Below, piece after piece: positions 19,694 through 29,277 of a stretch of 64,000 nucleotides of DNA; within the stretch, counting starts at the first letter, position 1; each line of letters starts with the position of its first letter. The notes under the pieces are model-generated. The model did no database searches, was not told the DNA's origin, and was given only the letters and a program-made list of their open reading frames with translations. Source of the stretch: Halalkalibacter krulwichiae (GTDB lineage: Bacteria; Bacillota; Bacilli; Bacillales; Bacillaceae_D); assembly GCF_002109385.1 (NCBI RefSeq), contig NZ_CP020814.1:3061501-3125500 (forward strand). The letters are read 5' to 3'. Position numbers and translations under genes: made by a program.

Positions 19694-19723
19694 ATTATAG
19701 CATGCACGCTGTTGTAAGCTCAA
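19694..19723 (-). promoter_or_regulatory. Sigma-A promoter in front of OLE RNA
   Basis: The minus strand reads TTGAGC (19723-19718), an 18-nt spacer and a perfect TATAAT (19699-19694), starting 16 bp after the ispA stop codon. Initiation near 19687 would give an RNA that starts within the structured region, so OLE need not depend on read-through from xseA-ispA. Confidence 0.6.
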
Positions 19724-19738
19724 TGGAAATGCTTTGCA

Positions 19739-20635
19739 TTAATGGTCACGTTCCACAATATAATCCGTTAACGCGAGCAATAAAGTTTGATCTATATTCA
19801 CTTTTGCTAAAAAGTCTTTTGCCTTATCTTTATGCTCATGAAGCTTGGCTTTTGCACCATCTAACCCTAATAAATTGGGATATGTACTTTTATTGTTCTC
19901 ATCATCACTGCCAGTAAGCTTCCCAATTTTTATTGAATCTCCCTCAACATCGAGGATATCGTCTTTAATTTGAAACATTAAACCTAGCTCAAACGCAAAG
20001 CTTCGGAGATCATTAATCTCTTGAGGAGTCGCATTTGCCAAAATAGCACCACAAGTAATGGCAGCCGTTAATAAATCTCCTGTTTTATGCGTATGGATAT
20101 ACACTAAATGATCTAATGTTAAAGATTGATTCTCTCCTTCAATGTCAGCCACTTGTCCACCGACCATTCCCTCAGGTCCACTTGCTTTTGCTAATTCACT
20201 TATAAGTGATACTTTTTGTTCTGGTGTAATATCATTATGAGCAATCATTGAAACTAGCTCAAAGCTATACGTAAGTAATGCATCTCCAGCTAGAATCGCC
20301 ATCGCCTCTCCGTACACTTTATGATTAGTAGGTTTTCCTCTCCTAATATCATCATTATCCATAGCTGGTAAGTCATCATGAACAAGAGAATATGTATGAA
20401 TCATTTCAATTGCACAAGCCATCTCATAACCTAATTGAACCGGTTTCCCGAAACTTTTTAACGTTGCGAGCAGTAACGCAGGGCGTACTCTCTTTCCTCC
20501 AGCCTTTAGTGAGTATACCATCGCTTCTTTTAATGTGGACGGAGTTGAAAGCCGTTCAATATGACTAGGCATTTGCTTTTCAATCTCTTCTTTAATTTCT
20601 TCTAAAAAAAGGCGAAGCTCTTCATTCACGATCAT
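19739..20635 (-). CDS. ispA: Farnesyl diphosphate synthase
   Basis: Short-chain trans-prenyltransferase (298 aa) that condenses IPP with DMAPP and GPP. Both aspartate-rich motifs are visible: [14 protein letters not shown] (first) and [10 protein letters not shown] (second). The GKRVRP motif for IPP binding is near residue 45. It overlaps xseB by 4 bp. Dxs, encoded downstream past OLE and oapA, makes its precursors. Confidence 0.96.
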   Translation of the reverse strand: MIVNEELRLFLEEIKEEIEKQMPSHIERLSTPSTLKEAMVYSLKAGGKRVRPALLLATLKSFGKPVQLGYEMACAIEMIHTYSLVHDDLPAMDNDDIRRGKPTNHKVYGEAMAILAGDALLTYSFELVSMIAHNDITPEQKVSLISELAKASGPEGMVGGQVADIEGENQSLTLDHLVYIHTHKTGDLLTAAITCGAILANATPQEINDLRSFAFELGLMFQIKDDILDVEGDSIKIGKLTGSDDENNKSTYPNLLGLDGAKAKLHEHKDKAKDFLAKVNIDQTLLLALTDYIVERDH

Positions 20636-20865
20636 TCATCCTCCTGAAAACTAAGCAATTCCATCTCTCCATCTTCATGAAGAATTTGATCCATTTGTTT
20701 TTCTACTTTTTCAAGCTTTTCATGACATTGTTTTGATAATGCCATCCCTTCCTGAAACATTGAAATTGCCTTCTCAAGTGGAACATCCCCTTGTTCTAAT
20801 TGCTCAACTACTCGTTCTAACTCAGACATTGCTTCTTCGAAACTTAATTCCTTTTTATCAGTCAT
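20632..20865 (-). CDS. xseB: Exodeoxyribonuclease VII small subunit
   Basis: 77-aa, mostly helical subunit. It has the family pattern [28 protein letters not shown] and the [11 protein letters not shown] segment. It overlaps xseA by 8 bp and ispA by 4 bp, so all three are translationally coupled. Confidence 0.96.
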   Translation of the reverse strand: MTDKKELSFEEAMSELERVVEQLEQGDVPLEKAISMFQEGMALSKQCHEKLEKVEKQMDQILHEDGEMELLSFQEDE

Positions 20866-22222
20866 TTTTCTCCTCCTGAATCAATGTATCCTTTTCTTCT
20901 ACAAGGCAATGGACAGTCCCATCTTTAAGTCGTATATCTAATTTATCACCAATTTTTACTTGTTCAGTAGATTTCACCAATACATGGTCTTTTTGTTGAT
21001 ATGCAAGACTATAACCACGATCCATTAATCTTAATGGACTTAAAAGATTTAATTCACTGATTGTTTTTTCAAATGGGAGACGCTTCGTATGAACGAACCC
21101 TTTCATCCCTTTAATCAAGGCTTCTTGCAACTGCTGTCTTTTTTCCTTTGCTTTTTCTACTCGCATCTCAGGATGAAGCCTCTTAAGCGATTTATCGAGA
21201 TGATTCAATTGTTTAGTAGGCTCTGTCACTGTCATAACAATCGACCGCTTTAATCTTTCAAGATACCCATCTAATTGCTGTTCCTTTTGCCGAATTAACT
21301 GTTCAGGATATCTAAACGCATAGGAACGCTGTAACCTTTCTAGTTTGCTTCTTTCGTGTATGAGATGGTCACTCATGTGCTTCTTTATTCGCTTAGTAAG
21401 CATAACAATAGAACGTTCGATTTCTTTTATATCTGGTACAGCAAGTTCTGCTGCACCGGTAGGAGTTGGCGCTCTAAGATCAGCGACAAAATCACTTATA
21501 GTAAAGTCTGTCTCATGGCCGACAGCAGAAATAATTGGCACTTTTGCAGCTGCAATTGCACGTGCAACCCCTTCGTCATTAAATGCCCATAATTCCTCAA
21601 TCGATCCCCCACCTCTACCGACAATGACACAATCAAAACAATTAGCAAGGTCTGCTTGTTCAATGGCTCGAGTAATTGAACTAGGTGCTTGTTCCCCCTG
21701 AACTAAAACAGGTAATAATGTGATTTGAGTGACAGGATAACGACGTTTTAAGGTCGTAACAATATCTCGAATCGCTGCTCCGGTTGGAGAAGTTATAACG
21801 GCAATTCGAGAAGGGTATGCCGGAATCGTCTTTTTCCTTTCAACTGCAAATAAACCTTCTTTTTCTAACTGTCCTTTTAACTTCTCATAAGCTAAATATA
21901 AACTACCTATGCCATCAGGTTGCATTTCTTTTGCATAAAATTGATATTGACCATACGGTTCATATACATTTACTTCACCACGAATAATAACCTTCATACC
22001 ATTTTCCGGTTTAAACGTTAAGTAACGATTATTTCCAGCAAACATAACTGCCTGCATTCTTGAATGATTATCTTTTATTGTGAAATATAAATGACCTCTG
22101 CTATGCAACTTCACATTAGAAAGCTCACCCCGTACCCAAACATTCTGAAGAATCGAATCCTCTTCCATTAATGATTTAATGTATCGAGTAGCTTCTGAAA
22201 TCGACCAGATGTTTTCAGTCAT
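20858..22222 (-). CDS. xseA: Exodeoxyribonuclease VII large subunit
   Basis: Catalytic subunit (454 aa) of the single-strand-specific exonuclease. An N-terminal OB fold ([24 protein letters not shown]) is followed by the nuclease domain with [32 protein letters not shown] and [24 protein letters not shown] coiled-coil stalk lies in the C-terminal third. The start is 10 bp from folD. Length and motifs are standard. Confidence 0.97.
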   Translation of the reverse strand: MTENIWSISEATRYIKSLMEEDSILQNVWVRGELSNVKLHSRGHLYFTIKDNHSRMQAVMFAGNNRYLTFKPENGMKVIIRGEVNVYEPYGQYQFYAKEMQPDGIGSLYLAYEKLKGQLEKEGLFAVERKKTIPAYPSRIAVITSPTGAAIRDIVTTLKRRYPVTQITLLPVLVQGEQAPSSITRAIEQADLANCFDCVIVGRGGGSIEELWAFNDEGVARAIAAAKVPIISAVGHETDFTISDFVADLRAPTPTGAAELAVPDIKEIERSIVMLTKRIKKHMSDHLIHERSKLERLQRSYAFRYPEQLIRQKEQQLDGYLERLKRSIVMTVTEPTKQLNHLDKSLKRLHPEMRVEKAKEKRQQLQEALIKGMKGFVHTKRLPFEKTISELNLLSPLRLMDRGYSLAYQQKDHVLVKSTEQVKIGDKLDIRLKDGTVHCLVEEKDTLIQEEKND

Positions 22223-22231
22223 ATAAAACTC

Positions 22232-23077
22232 CTATACACGCTTTCGTGCTGATTGTACAGTATTTTCTAAAAGCATCGTGATGGTCATTGGTCCTACTCC
22301 GCCCGGAACAGGTGTAATGTATGATGCTTGATCTTTAACACCCTCAAAATCTACATCTCCACAAAGTTTTCCATCAACACGGTTAATGCCTACATCTACT
22401 ACAACGGCTCCAGGCTTAACATCTTCAGCACTAATAAACTTTGGTTTTCCAATAGCAACAATTAAGATGTCAGCTAAATTTGTCATTTCACGTAAGTTTT
22501 TTGTTCGAGAGTGACAATACGTAACAGTAGCATTTTCATTTAAAAGCAATTGGCCAACTGGTTTTCCAACAATATTGCTTCTACCTACTACTACAACATG
22601 CTTACCAGATAACTCAACTTCAGCCTCTTTAAGCATTTCGACAACTCCATAAGGTGTACAGGGTAAGAATGTTTCTTCACCTGTCATCATTTTCCCAATA
22701 TTAATTGGATGAAACCCATCAACATCTTTATTTGGAGCTATCTTTTCTATGACTGCTTGTTCTGAGATATGGGCTGGTAAAGGTAACTGAACCAAAATGC
22801 CATCAATTGCTGGGTCATGATTCAAACGTTCGATCTCACTTAACAACTCTTCCTCAGATATCGATTCCTGCTTTTTGATTAATTCAGAGTAAATTCCTGC
22901 TTGTTCACATGCTTTGTGTTTCGCTTTCACATAAGATTGAGATGCAGGATCTTCTCCAACTAAAATTACAGCCAAACCAGGTATAACATTTTTTTCTTTT
23001 AGCTGCTCAACATCTTTTTTCAATTGCTCTCTCTTTTTCGCCGCCAACTCTTTTCCATTTAATAATACTGCTGTCAC
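22232..23077 (-). CDS. folD: Bifunctional methylenetetrahydrofolate dehydrogenase/cyclohydrolase
   Basis: 281-aa enzyme that interconverts 5,10-methylene-, methenyl- and 10-formyl-tetrahydrofolate. The signatures SYVKAKHKACEQAGI (with the catalytic Lys) and the C-terminal PVPGGVGPMTITMLLENT are present, with a Rossmann motif GRSNIVGKPV. It lies between nusB and xseA. It consumes the methylene-THF that the glycine cleavage system (44-48 kb) produces. Confidence 0.97.
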   Translation of the reverse strand: MTAVLLNGKELAAKKREQLKKDVEQLKEKNVIPGLAVILVGEDPASQSYVKAKHKACEQAGIYSELIKKQESISEEELLSEIERLNHDPAIDGILVQLPLPAHISEQAVIEKIAPNKDVDGFHPINIGKMMTGEETFLPCTPYGVVEMLKEAEVELSGKHVVVVGRSNIVGKPVGQLLLNENATVTYCHSRTKNLREMTNLADILIVAIGKPKFISAEDVKPGAVVVDVGINRVDGKLCGDVDFEGVKDQASYITPVPGGVGPMTITMLLENTVQSARKRV

Positions 23078-23092
23078 TTTTCCCCACTCCTC

Positions 23093-23488
23093 TTAGTCTT
23101 CAATTTTCTCCATAGCTTTAGAAAGTACACCATTAACAAAGCGACCTGATTCTTCTCCTCCAAAAGCTTTAGCAAGTTCAATCGCTTCATTAAAAGAAAC
23201 ATTAACAGGAATATCTTCTATATTTTTCATTTCGTATAGCGACATTCTAACAATAGCTCTGTCGACTAGCCCCATACGATCGATTGTCCAACCTTGCAGA
23301 CTTTGGGAGATAATCGGGTCAATTTCATCTTTTTGTTCGATGGTCCCATTAACGAGATCGAGCATAAATGTACTCGCTACTTCTCCTTCATCTAATACGC
23401 TATGTATTGCTGCGTTTATCTCCGTATCTGTTAGGTCAATTTGGTAAAGAGCTTGTGCAGCCCTTAATCTTGCTACTCTTCGATTCAT
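23093..23488 (-). CDS. nusB: Transcription antitermination factor NusB
   Basis: 131-aa all-helical protein that binds boxA RNA with S10 in rRNA antitermination. The family pattern is clear: RRVARLRAAQALYQID at the N-terminus, later VDRAIVRMSLYEM, PVNVSFNEAIELAKAFGGEESGRFVNGVL. It is followed by folD after 15 bp. Confidence 0.97.
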   Translation of the reverse strand: MNRRVARLRAAQALYQIDLTDTEINAAIHSVLDEGEVASTFMLDLVNGTIEQKDEIDPIISQSLQGWTIDRMGLVDRAIVRMSLYEMKNIEDIPVNVSFNEAIELAKAFGGEESGRFVNGVLSKAMEKIED

Positions 23489-23644
23489 TCATAAAACTCC
23501 TTTTTCTAATGATGCACTTTTGATATGTTGATCATAGCATATCACGATACGCTAAAACAGAACAATTTAGATTGAAAGCGCTACTATCTTTCGCTTTCTT
23601 GCAACAACTTCTTTTCTTTACCTAGTATATCCAAAAATAACAAA

Positions 23645-23676
23645 AAGACAGCCAAGGATGGCCCTTAACTGTCTAA
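23645..23676 (-). terminator. Terminator after the asp23-family gene
   Basis: Inverted repeat AGACAG...CTGTCT with an inner pairing AAGGGCCATCCTT, followed by TTTTTG on the minus strand. Confidence 0.6.
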
Positions 23677-23687
23677 TTTTCATTTAA

Positions 23688-24086
23688 TTAATTGACTTCT
23701 TCAGGTGTTTCAGGTGTTTCAAATTGAACTCCTACGACGTGAACATTAATCGCTTGAAGTTCTATCGCAGTCATTGTTTGTAGAGCTTGTTTAATGTTTG
23801 ATTGAATAAGCCCCGCAACTTCCGGAACAGCCACACCATAAGTAATAACAACCGAGACATCTACTGTAATTCCATCTTCAGCTAATTCTACTTTAACGCC
23901 TTTACCGTGGTTTTTTCTACCTAATTTTTCTGCAACGCCAGTGGCAAAGTTCCCTCTCATAGTTGCTACACCTTCAACTTCAGATGCAGCAATGCCTGCA
24001 ATGACTTCGATAACCTCTGGAGAAATTTCCACTTTTCCTAACTCGGATTTCTGCTCTTCTAATTCAAGAATATGATTTTCATTCAT
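23688..24086 (-). CDS. yqhY: Asp23/Gls24 family envelope stress protein (YqhY-like)
   Basis: 132-aa Asp23/Gls24-family protein with ISPEVIEVIAGIAASEVEGVATMRG and VDVSVVITYGVAVPEVAGLIQSNIKQAL, the two conserved blocks. It is encoded just after accC, as yqhY is in B. subtilis, where loss of yqhY is linked to acetyl-CoA carboxylase imbalance. The role here is assumed to be the same. It ends the accB-accC-yqhY unit. Confidence 0.92.
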   Translation of the reverse strand: MNENHILELEEQKSELGKVEISPEVIEVIAGIAASEVEGVATMRGNFATGVAEKLGRKNHGKGVKVELAEDGITVDVSVVITYGVAVPEVAGLIQSNIKQALQTMTAIELQAINVHVVGVQFETPETPEEVN

Positions 24087-24101
24087 CGTACGTCCCTCCA
24101 G

Positions 24102-25463
24102 TTATTTTAATTTAACGGACATAACATCATGTTGTTCTAAAAATTTCGTATTAAAATCGCCTGAAATAAAAGTTTCATGACTTAAGAGTCGAAGGTGGAA
24201 AGGAATTGTTGTTTCAACACCTTCAATTTCAAACTCCTCAAGTGCTCTTTTCATTTTCGCAACTGCTTCTTCTCTAGTTGCACCATGTGTAATCACCTTT
24301 GCAACCATCGAATCATAAAAAGGAGAAATCATATAGCCTGGGTACGCAGCAGAATCAACACGGACTCCTAATCCTCCTGGAGCTAAGTAATTAGTAATCT
24401 TACCTGGAGAAGGCATGAAGTTCTTCGCCGGATTTTCCGCATTAATTCTACATTCGATTGACCAGCCGTTAAACGTAACATCTTCTTGAGTAATCGATAA
24501 TTCTTTACCGCTTGCTACTTGAATTTGCTCTTTAATTAAATCAATCCCCGTAACCATTTCTGTAACAGGATGCTCTACTTGAATGCGGGTATTCATTTCC
24601 ATAAAATAAAATTTACTGTTGATATGATCAAAAATAAATTCTACTGTACCAGCTCCAGAATAATTAACAGCTTTGGCTGCGTTTACTGCAGCTTCACCCA
24701 TTTCACTTCTCATCTCTGGTGTAATTGCAGGCGATGGCGTTTCCTCCAATAACTTCTGAAGTCTCCTTTGAATACTGCAGTCACGCTCTCCTAGGTGAAT
24801 AACATTACCGTGATTATCAGCAAGAACCTGAATCTCAACATGTCTGAAATCCTCAATATACTTTTCAATATATACGCCAGGATTACCAAATGCTGTCGCA
24901 GCTTCTTGTTGCGTGATATTCATCCCTTTTTTTAGTTCTTCTGGAGTTCTCGCTACACGGATTCCTTTCCCACCACCACCAGCAGTTGCTTTAATGATAA
25001 CAGGGAATCCAATTCTCTCAGCTACTTTTAGACCTTCTTCTACCGTTTCAACAATTCCTGTTGAACCAGGGACAATAGGAACACCTGCTTTAGCCATCGT
25101 TTCTCTAGCAACATCCTTTGTTCCCATTTGATTAATGGCATATGGGCTTGGTCCAATAAACGTAATATTACAAGCAGAGCATATTTCAGCGAAATCAGCA
25201 TTTTCTGCTAAAAACCCGTAACCTGGATGTATAGCATCCACTTCGGTTAACGTCGCTACACTCATAATATTTGTCACATTAAGGTAACTTTTATTAGAGG
25301 CTGTTGGACCAATACAATAGGCTTCATCTGCAAGACGAACATGAAGTGAATCTTTGTCTGCTTCTGAATAAATGGCAACAGTTTCAATGTCTAATTCTCT
25401 ACACGCTCGGATAATACGAACAGCGATTTCTCCACGATTGGCAATTAAGACCTTTTTAATCAT
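24102..25463 (-). CDS. accC: Acetyl-CoA carboxylase biotin carboxylase subunit
   Basis: ATP-grasp enzyme (453 aa) that carboxylates the biotin on AccB, the first step of malonyl-CoA synthesis. Landmarks are the N-terminal [20 protein letters not shown], the glycine-rich ATP loop [33 protein letters not shown] and [21 protein letters not shown]. It is 15 bp from accB. Confidence 0.97.
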   Translation of the reverse strand: MIKKVLIANRGEIAVRIIRACRELDIETVAIYSEADKDSLHVRLADEAYCIGPTASNKSYLNVTNIMSVATLTEVDAIHPGYGFLAENADFAEICSACNITFIGPSPYAINQMGTKDVARETMAKAGVPIVPGSTGIVETVEEGLKVAERIGFPVIIKATAGGGGKGIRVARTPEELKKGMNITQQEAATAFGNPGVYIEKYIEDFRHVEIQVLADNHGNVIHLGERDCSIQRRLQKLLEETPSPAITPEMRSEMGEAAVNAAKAVNYSGAGTVEFIFDHINSKFYFMEMNTRIQVEHPVTEMVTGIDLIKEQIQVASGKELSITQEDVTFNGWSIECRINAENPAKNFMPSPGKITNYLAPGGLGVRVDSAAYPGYMISPFYDSMVAKVITHGATREEAVAKMKRALEEFEIEGVETTIPFHLRLLSHETFISGDFNTKFLEQHDVMSVKLK

Positions 25464-25478
25464 CGTATCTCTCCTATA

Positions 25479-25976
25479 CTACACAAGTTCTACTACAAAT
25501 AGCGGCTGTCCATATTCAACAAGTTCACCATTTTGAGCAAGAATCTCTACAATCTTCCCTTTTACTTCCGCTTCAATCTCATTCATTAGTTTCATCGCTT
25601 CCACGATACAAACTACTGAATCTTCACTTACTTGAGATCCTACTTTCACATACGGATCAGAGTCAGGTGATGGCGCTGCATAAAATGTCCCTACCATAGG
25701 AGATGTAATAGTATGTACGTTAGCATTTCTTGTTGGCTCTTGACTCGGTGTCTGTGCTGGTACTGTCGTTTGCGGTTCCGGCGATTTTTCTACCGCTTGT
25801 ACAACTGGTGCTGCTTGCTGTGTTACAGAGGCTTCGACCGTTCTTTCAACGACTTGTGTTTGAGTACCTTGCTTTTTCAAGACAAGCTTTGTTCCTTCTT
25901 GTTCAAACTTTAATTCATCTAAACTAGATAGATCTAATGCTTTAATTAATTCTTTTAATTCTTGTACTTTTAACAT
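25479..25976 (-). CDS. accB: Acetyl-CoA carboxylase biotin carboxyl carrier protein
   Basis: 165-aa carrier. The N-terminal region is followed by an Ala/Pro/Gln-rich flexible linker (about 45-85) and a C-terminal biotinyl domain with the EAMKLMNE motif; the biotinylated lysine is about residue 129. It is the first gene of the accB-accC-yqhY unit. A TATAAT at 26056-26051 lies about 80 bp upstream. Confidence 0.97.
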   Translation of the reverse strand: MLKVQELKELIKALDLSSLDELKFEQEGTKLVLKKQGTQTQVVERTVEASVTQQAAPVVQAVEKSPEPQTTVPAQTPSQEPTRNANVHTITSPMVGTFYAAPSPDSDPYVKVGSQVSEDSVVCIVEAMKLMNEIEAEVKGKIVEILAQNGELVEYGQPLFVVELV

Positions 25977-26050
25977 AAGTAAAACACTCCCTCATTCTCC
26001 CCTATGTAAAAACCATAGCTAAGGATACTTGTTTAAATGGTAATACCGTT

Positions 26051-26056
26051 ATTATA
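26051..26056 (-). promoter_or_regulatory. Probable -10 element of the accBC promoter
   Basis: A perfect TATAAT on the minus strand, preceded by ATG-T (close to an extended -10), about 80 bp before accB. No good -35 is seen at 17 nt, so the call is tentative. Confidence 0.4.
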
Positions 26057-26126
26057 ACATAGTGTTTTCGACAGAAAGGACAGCATCCCTTCTACAAAAT
26101 TTCTTCTAAATAAAAATCTTAAAAAG

Positions 26127-26190
26127 CTGACTCTTCACACCGTCGTAAACATGGTAATAGACGGCAAAATCATCGAGTCAGCTACATTCC
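26127..26190 (-). terminator. Terminator after the 124-aa hypothetical gene
   Basis: The outer arms AGCTGACTC and GAGTCAGCT pair, and an inner GCCGTC/GACGGT stem closes part of the loop. T-rich sequence follows on the minus strand. Confidence 0.55.
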
Positions 26191-26564
26191 TATTCTTGCG
26201 AAGCGTCTGGCGTACTTTCAGCCTCAACTTCAGTCTTGATTAGAGCTTCCTTTTTGTATTGACGGAAAACCGGAAATTCAGAAAGGTTTTCTGGAATCTT
26301 TCCATTTTCTAATAGAATAATTTTAACAATGTTTTTATTTTTTGCCATATGATACTTGTCGCCATATTCATTTTCTTGTGTATATCGTTTCAGGCTTTGG
26401 TAGTCTTCTTCCTGAATGGATACTTTATATGTACCTTGGTCCTCATCTTCAACTTGTTGTTCAAAGCCAATTTCAAATTCTACGATTTGAATATTATCGT
26501 TTTTAATATTACGTGTTTGTTCTAAGACTGCTTTCGCGCCTTCTGTTAAATCATTCCATTCCAT
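26190..26564 (-). CDS. Hypothetical acidic protein between spoIIIAH and accB
   Basis: 124-aa soluble protein, no membrane segment or signal peptide visible. It begins MEWNDLTEGAKAVLEQTRN and has an acidic, Glu/Gln-rich composition. I do not recognise a family. It has its own terminator on each side (26127-26190 and 26727-26757), so it seems to be a single-gene unit. No ribosome-site anomaly: the ATG follows GAGGAGCGAT. B. subtilis has no gene I can recall at this exact place. Confidence 0.7.
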   Translation of the reverse strand: MEWNDLTEGAKAVLEQTRNIKNDNIQIVEFEIGFEQQVEDEDQGTYKVSIQEEDYQSLKRYTQENEYGDKYHMAKNKNIVKIILLENGKIPENLSEFPVFRQYKKEALIKTEVEAESTPDASQE

Positions 26565-26726
26565 TGTAATCGCTCCTCTGCATTTCTTACTTTGCGTATT
26601 ATATCACAGTCAATTGAAGAGATGCATCCTTTGTCAAAATCCATTCACAACTTTTATCCTTCCCTATTTTATAATTAAGTAGAAGAAACTTTACCTTCCC
26701 ATAATAGTTTGGTCCTCTCCATAGAA

Positions 26727-26757
26727 AAAAGCTGTCACAAAGGACAGCTTTCTCGTG
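26727..26757 (-). terminator. Terminator of the spoIIIA operon
   Basis: AAAGCTGTC/GACAGCTTT stem with a 5-nt loop and a T-run on the minus strand, just after the spoIIIAH stop. Confidence 0.85.
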
Positions 26758-26758
26758 C

Positions 26759-27370
26759 TTATTTCGATGCTTGGTGAGCTACTGTAACATCAGATTGAGA
26801 CCCTAAATGATTATGAGTTAAGCTAAGAATCTCATTCGCTTGTTCTGGAGATAATTCCTCCGTTTGAACGATTACTCGAACCTTATTATCTTCTGCTAAA
26901 ACAAGAGCATCTTCAAAGCCTTTTGCAATAATTAATGTTTCTAATTGAGATTCTTTCTGAGCTAATCTTTGTAATTCCATACTACTTTCATGTGCCGCTA
27001 CTTTTTCTTCAGCTGATGCGTCTGCTGATGCACGAATGTTTGTGTATTCTTCTGCCATACGATCACGAGTTGCTTGTAATTCCATTCGGATTGAAGCAAA
27101 TGCTTCATTCGTGGAAATTGATGAGATGATGCCAGATTCCGCATCTTCTGCCTCCTCTAATTCTTCAGCAATGTTAACAACTACTTCATTCGCATCGCCT
27201 TCAGTTAATTCCTCAATGTCAAAATCTAATTCTTGCTCCTCTTGCCCTTCATCAACAAATGCAATTTCATCACTACCAGGAGCTGTAGGTGCCGTAACAT
27301 AATACACCGACAAGACAATAATTAAACTTAACATTGTTAATAACCAAACCGTTTGTTTTTTCAATACCAT
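26759..27370 (-). CDS. spoIIIAH: Stage III sporulation protein AH (SpoIIIAH)
   Basis: Mother-cell protein (203 aa) that pairs with forespore SpoIIQ to form the channel between the two cells. One N-terminal membrane segment (about 7-25, TVWLLTMLSLIIVLSVYYV), an acidic stretch, a coiled-coil region, and a C-terminal YscJ/FliF-like ring-building domain (VRVIVQTEELSPEQANEIL) are visible. It is the last gene of the operon and its start abuts the spoIIIAG stop. It is slightly shorter than the B. subtilis protein (218 aa). Confidence 0.95.
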   Translation of the reverse strand: MVLKKQTVWLLTMLSLIIVLSVYYVTAPTAPGSDEIAFVDEGQEEQELDFDIEELTEGDANEVVVNIAEELEEAEDAESGIISSISTNEAFASIRMELQATRDRMAEEYTNIRASADASAEEKVAAHESSMELQRLAQKESQLETLIIAKGFEDALVLAEDNKVRVIVQTEELSPEQANEILSLTHNHLGSQSDVTVAHQASK

Positions 27371-28035
27371 TATGAATCCTCCTTCGTTTTCTTCGGCATG
27401 ACCGAAACTCTATGTGTTGGTACATCAAGTACACGACTTACCGCTTCTACCACCCAACTTTTCACTTGAGCGTTCTCTACTCCTTTGGCTACAACAAGAA
27501 CCCCGCGAATCGTTGGCTTTTCTGTTTGAACTAAAATTGGTTCTTCTTTATCCCCATTGCGTATAATGACTAACTGTTCATCACGAGAGTGGTCTTCTAC
27601 TTTTCTAGTTCCACCTTCTCGATCGGTTTCATCTGTGTTTTGCTGTTTTTCATTTGTGTTTCTTTCATACACATTTCTTTCTGTATCGGCTAGATTAATC
27701 ATGACAGATACATCTGAAATGCCGACCACTTGTTCAAGAGCCTCTTTCAACTGATTTTCATAGCGTCTTTCATAGTCTTCCATTGAATTTGGCTCGGCGT
27801 TGGATTCCCGTTTAAATACCGGTTCATCCTCTTCTTTTTCCTCATTGAAGACGGGTAAGGATTGTTCTTCGTTTCCTGCTGGATTGTTCAGAAGGTTTCC
27901 AGTAATCATAAGTGCTAGACCTACACACCCAAGTAGCAAAACATAATGGATTGGCATCCTTTTTTTCTTTCCACCGTCTTGCTTCTTGAATAAATTTTGT
28001 AGCCACTTCGAATCCTTCTGTTCGTCGCGATTCAT
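27370..28035 (-). CDS. spoIIIAG: Stage III sporulation protein AG (SpoIIIAG)
   Basis: 221-aa ring-forming protein of the feeding-tube complex. A basic cytosolic N-terminus is followed by one membrane segment (PIHYVLLLGCVGLALMITGNL) and a secretin-ring-like domain (VSVMINLADTERNVYERNT, IRGVLVVAKGVENAQVKSWVVEAVSRVL). I chose ATG 28035 (MNRDEQKD), which overlaps the spoIIIAF stop in ATGA; the frame is open to 28059 without a proper site. Confidence 0.94.
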   Translation of the reverse strand: MNRDEQKDSKWLQNLFKKQDGGKKKRMPIHYVLLLGCVGLALMITGNLLNNPAGNEEQSLPVFNEEKEEDEPVFKRESNAEPNSMEDYERRYENQLKEALEQVVGISDVSVMINLADTERNVYERNTNEKQQNTDETDREGGTRKVEDHSRDEQLVIIRNGDKEEPILVQTEKPTIRGVLVVAKGVENAQVKSWVVEAVSRVLDVPTHRVSVMPKKTKEDS

Positions 28036-28706
28036 TCTGCTCGTTCCCCCCCTTCCCAAACTAGTAAAATCTTTTCTTTAGGGATGTACCAATTTTCTGA
28101 GAGAAATTGTTGCACCGGTTCCAAGTCTTTGTTTGTTTCATCCAATTTTTCGTTCATGACTGGCAAAGTTGTATCAATATTGACAGTTTGTATTGGTGAA
28201 ACTTCACGTGACCCTTCCACTTCCTCAGTGACTTCCGGTGCATTCTGTACTTGAACGTGTATCGCATGAACAGCGTCAATAATTTGCTCTTCACTTAACT
28301 GTTCGAAGCGTTCTAGTTTCTCCTCAACAATGTCAACAGAAACATCTGTGATCTGAACTTTATGGTCCTTTTCAAGTGCTTCTGTTACTTGTCTCTTCAA
28401 TTGGACAGCCACCTGTTCTAAATGATATGCACGTTGTCCCAACTCTATTTCTCTTTTTTGCAAATTTATTTGATTATTTATCGATTGTTCTGTTTGCTCT
28501 GTTTCTCTTGATAAAGAAAAAAGCCATTCATCAACGTCTTCCTTAAAGATCGTTAACAGAGGTTGCAGCATCACTACTAGCAAAAGTAATCCAACAACCA
28601 TTTTTACATACCTTTGCATATTTGAATTAGGAAGCATTAATTCTAAAATGGTAGCAAGTAAGATTAATAGAATAATATTAGTTAGCCACTCTGTTAAGAA
28701 ACCCAT
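28032..28706 (-). CDS. spoIIIAF: Stage III sporulation protein AF (SpoIIIAF)
   Basis: 224-aa mother-cell membrane protein. Two N-terminal membrane helices (about 8-25 and 35-52) are followed by a long, charged extracytoplasmic part that ends in the conserved VHVQVQNAPEV/YIPKEKILLVWEGGERAE region. AAGGAG lies 9 nt before the ATG. Unlike in B. subtilis, it is separated from spoIIIAE by about 570 bp of tandem repeat. Confidence 0.93.
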   Translation of the reverse strand: MGFLTEWLTNIILLILLATILELMLPNSNMQRYVKMVVGLLLLVVMLQPLLTIFKEDVDEWLFSLSRETEQTEQSINNQINLQKREIELGQRAYHLEQVAVQLKRQVTEALEKDHKVQITDVSVDIVEEKLERFEQLSEEQIIDAVHAIHVQVQNAPEVTEEVEGSREVSPIQTVNIDTTLPVMNEKLDETNKDLEPVQQFLSENWYIPKEKILLVWEGGERAE

Positions 28707-28735
28707 TTCCGTAATCTCCTTATAAGTTTTTTAAG

Positions 28736-29272
28736 AAGGTAAAGTTCGACCTTTTTGACTGGTTGCGATGGTTTCTCTCGCTACGCGCCTCTCTGAGAAA
28801 ACCGCTCAGAGAGGCTTAAAAACATGTAGCGGCTTCGCTCATCGCGTCGAGTTTTTGTCAAAAAGGTAAAGTTCGACCTTTTTGACTGATTTGCGATGGC
28901 TTCTCTCGCTACGCGCCTCTCTGAGAAAACCGCTCAGAGAGGCTTAAAAACATGTAGCGGCTTCGCTCATCGCGTCGAGTTTTTGTCAAAAAGGTAAAGT
29001 TCGACCTTTTTGACTGATTTGCGATGGCTTCTCTCGCTACGCGCCTCTCTGAGAAAACCGCTCAGAGAGGCTTAAAAACATGTAGCGGCTTCGCTCATCG
29101 CGTCGAGTTTTTGTCAAAAAGGTAAAGTTCGACCTTTTTGACTGATTTGCGATGGCTTCTCTCGCTACGCGCCTCTCTGAGAAAACCGCTCAGAGAGGCT
29201 TAAAAACATGTAGCGGCTTCGCTCATCGCGTCGAGTTTTTGTCAAAAAGGTAAAGTTCGACCTTTTTGACAA
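28736..29272. repeat. Four-copy 128-bp tandem repeat array inside the spoIIIA operon
   Basis: The segment GGTAAAGTTCGACC starts at 28738, 28865, 28993, 29121 and 29249, so there are four units of 127-128 bp and a 24-bp partial fifth. Units 2-4 look identical; unit 1 differs at a few bases and is 1 bp shorter. Each unit has two perfect hairpins: GTCAAAAAGGT/ACCTTTTTGAC around an 8-nt loop, and CCTCTCTGAG/CTCAGAGAGG. Looser pairing joins GCGATG...CGCTAC to GTAGCG...CATCGC. The last partial unit extends to a 19-bp perfect stem directly after the spoIIIAE stop. No protein is plausible here. Confidence 0.95.
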
Positions 29273-29277
29273 AAACT

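Noticed and set aside
28736..29272. Evenly spaced repeats as a CRISPR array
   Set aside because: The whole 128-bp unit is repeated without unique spacers, and there are no cas genes. It is a tandem array.
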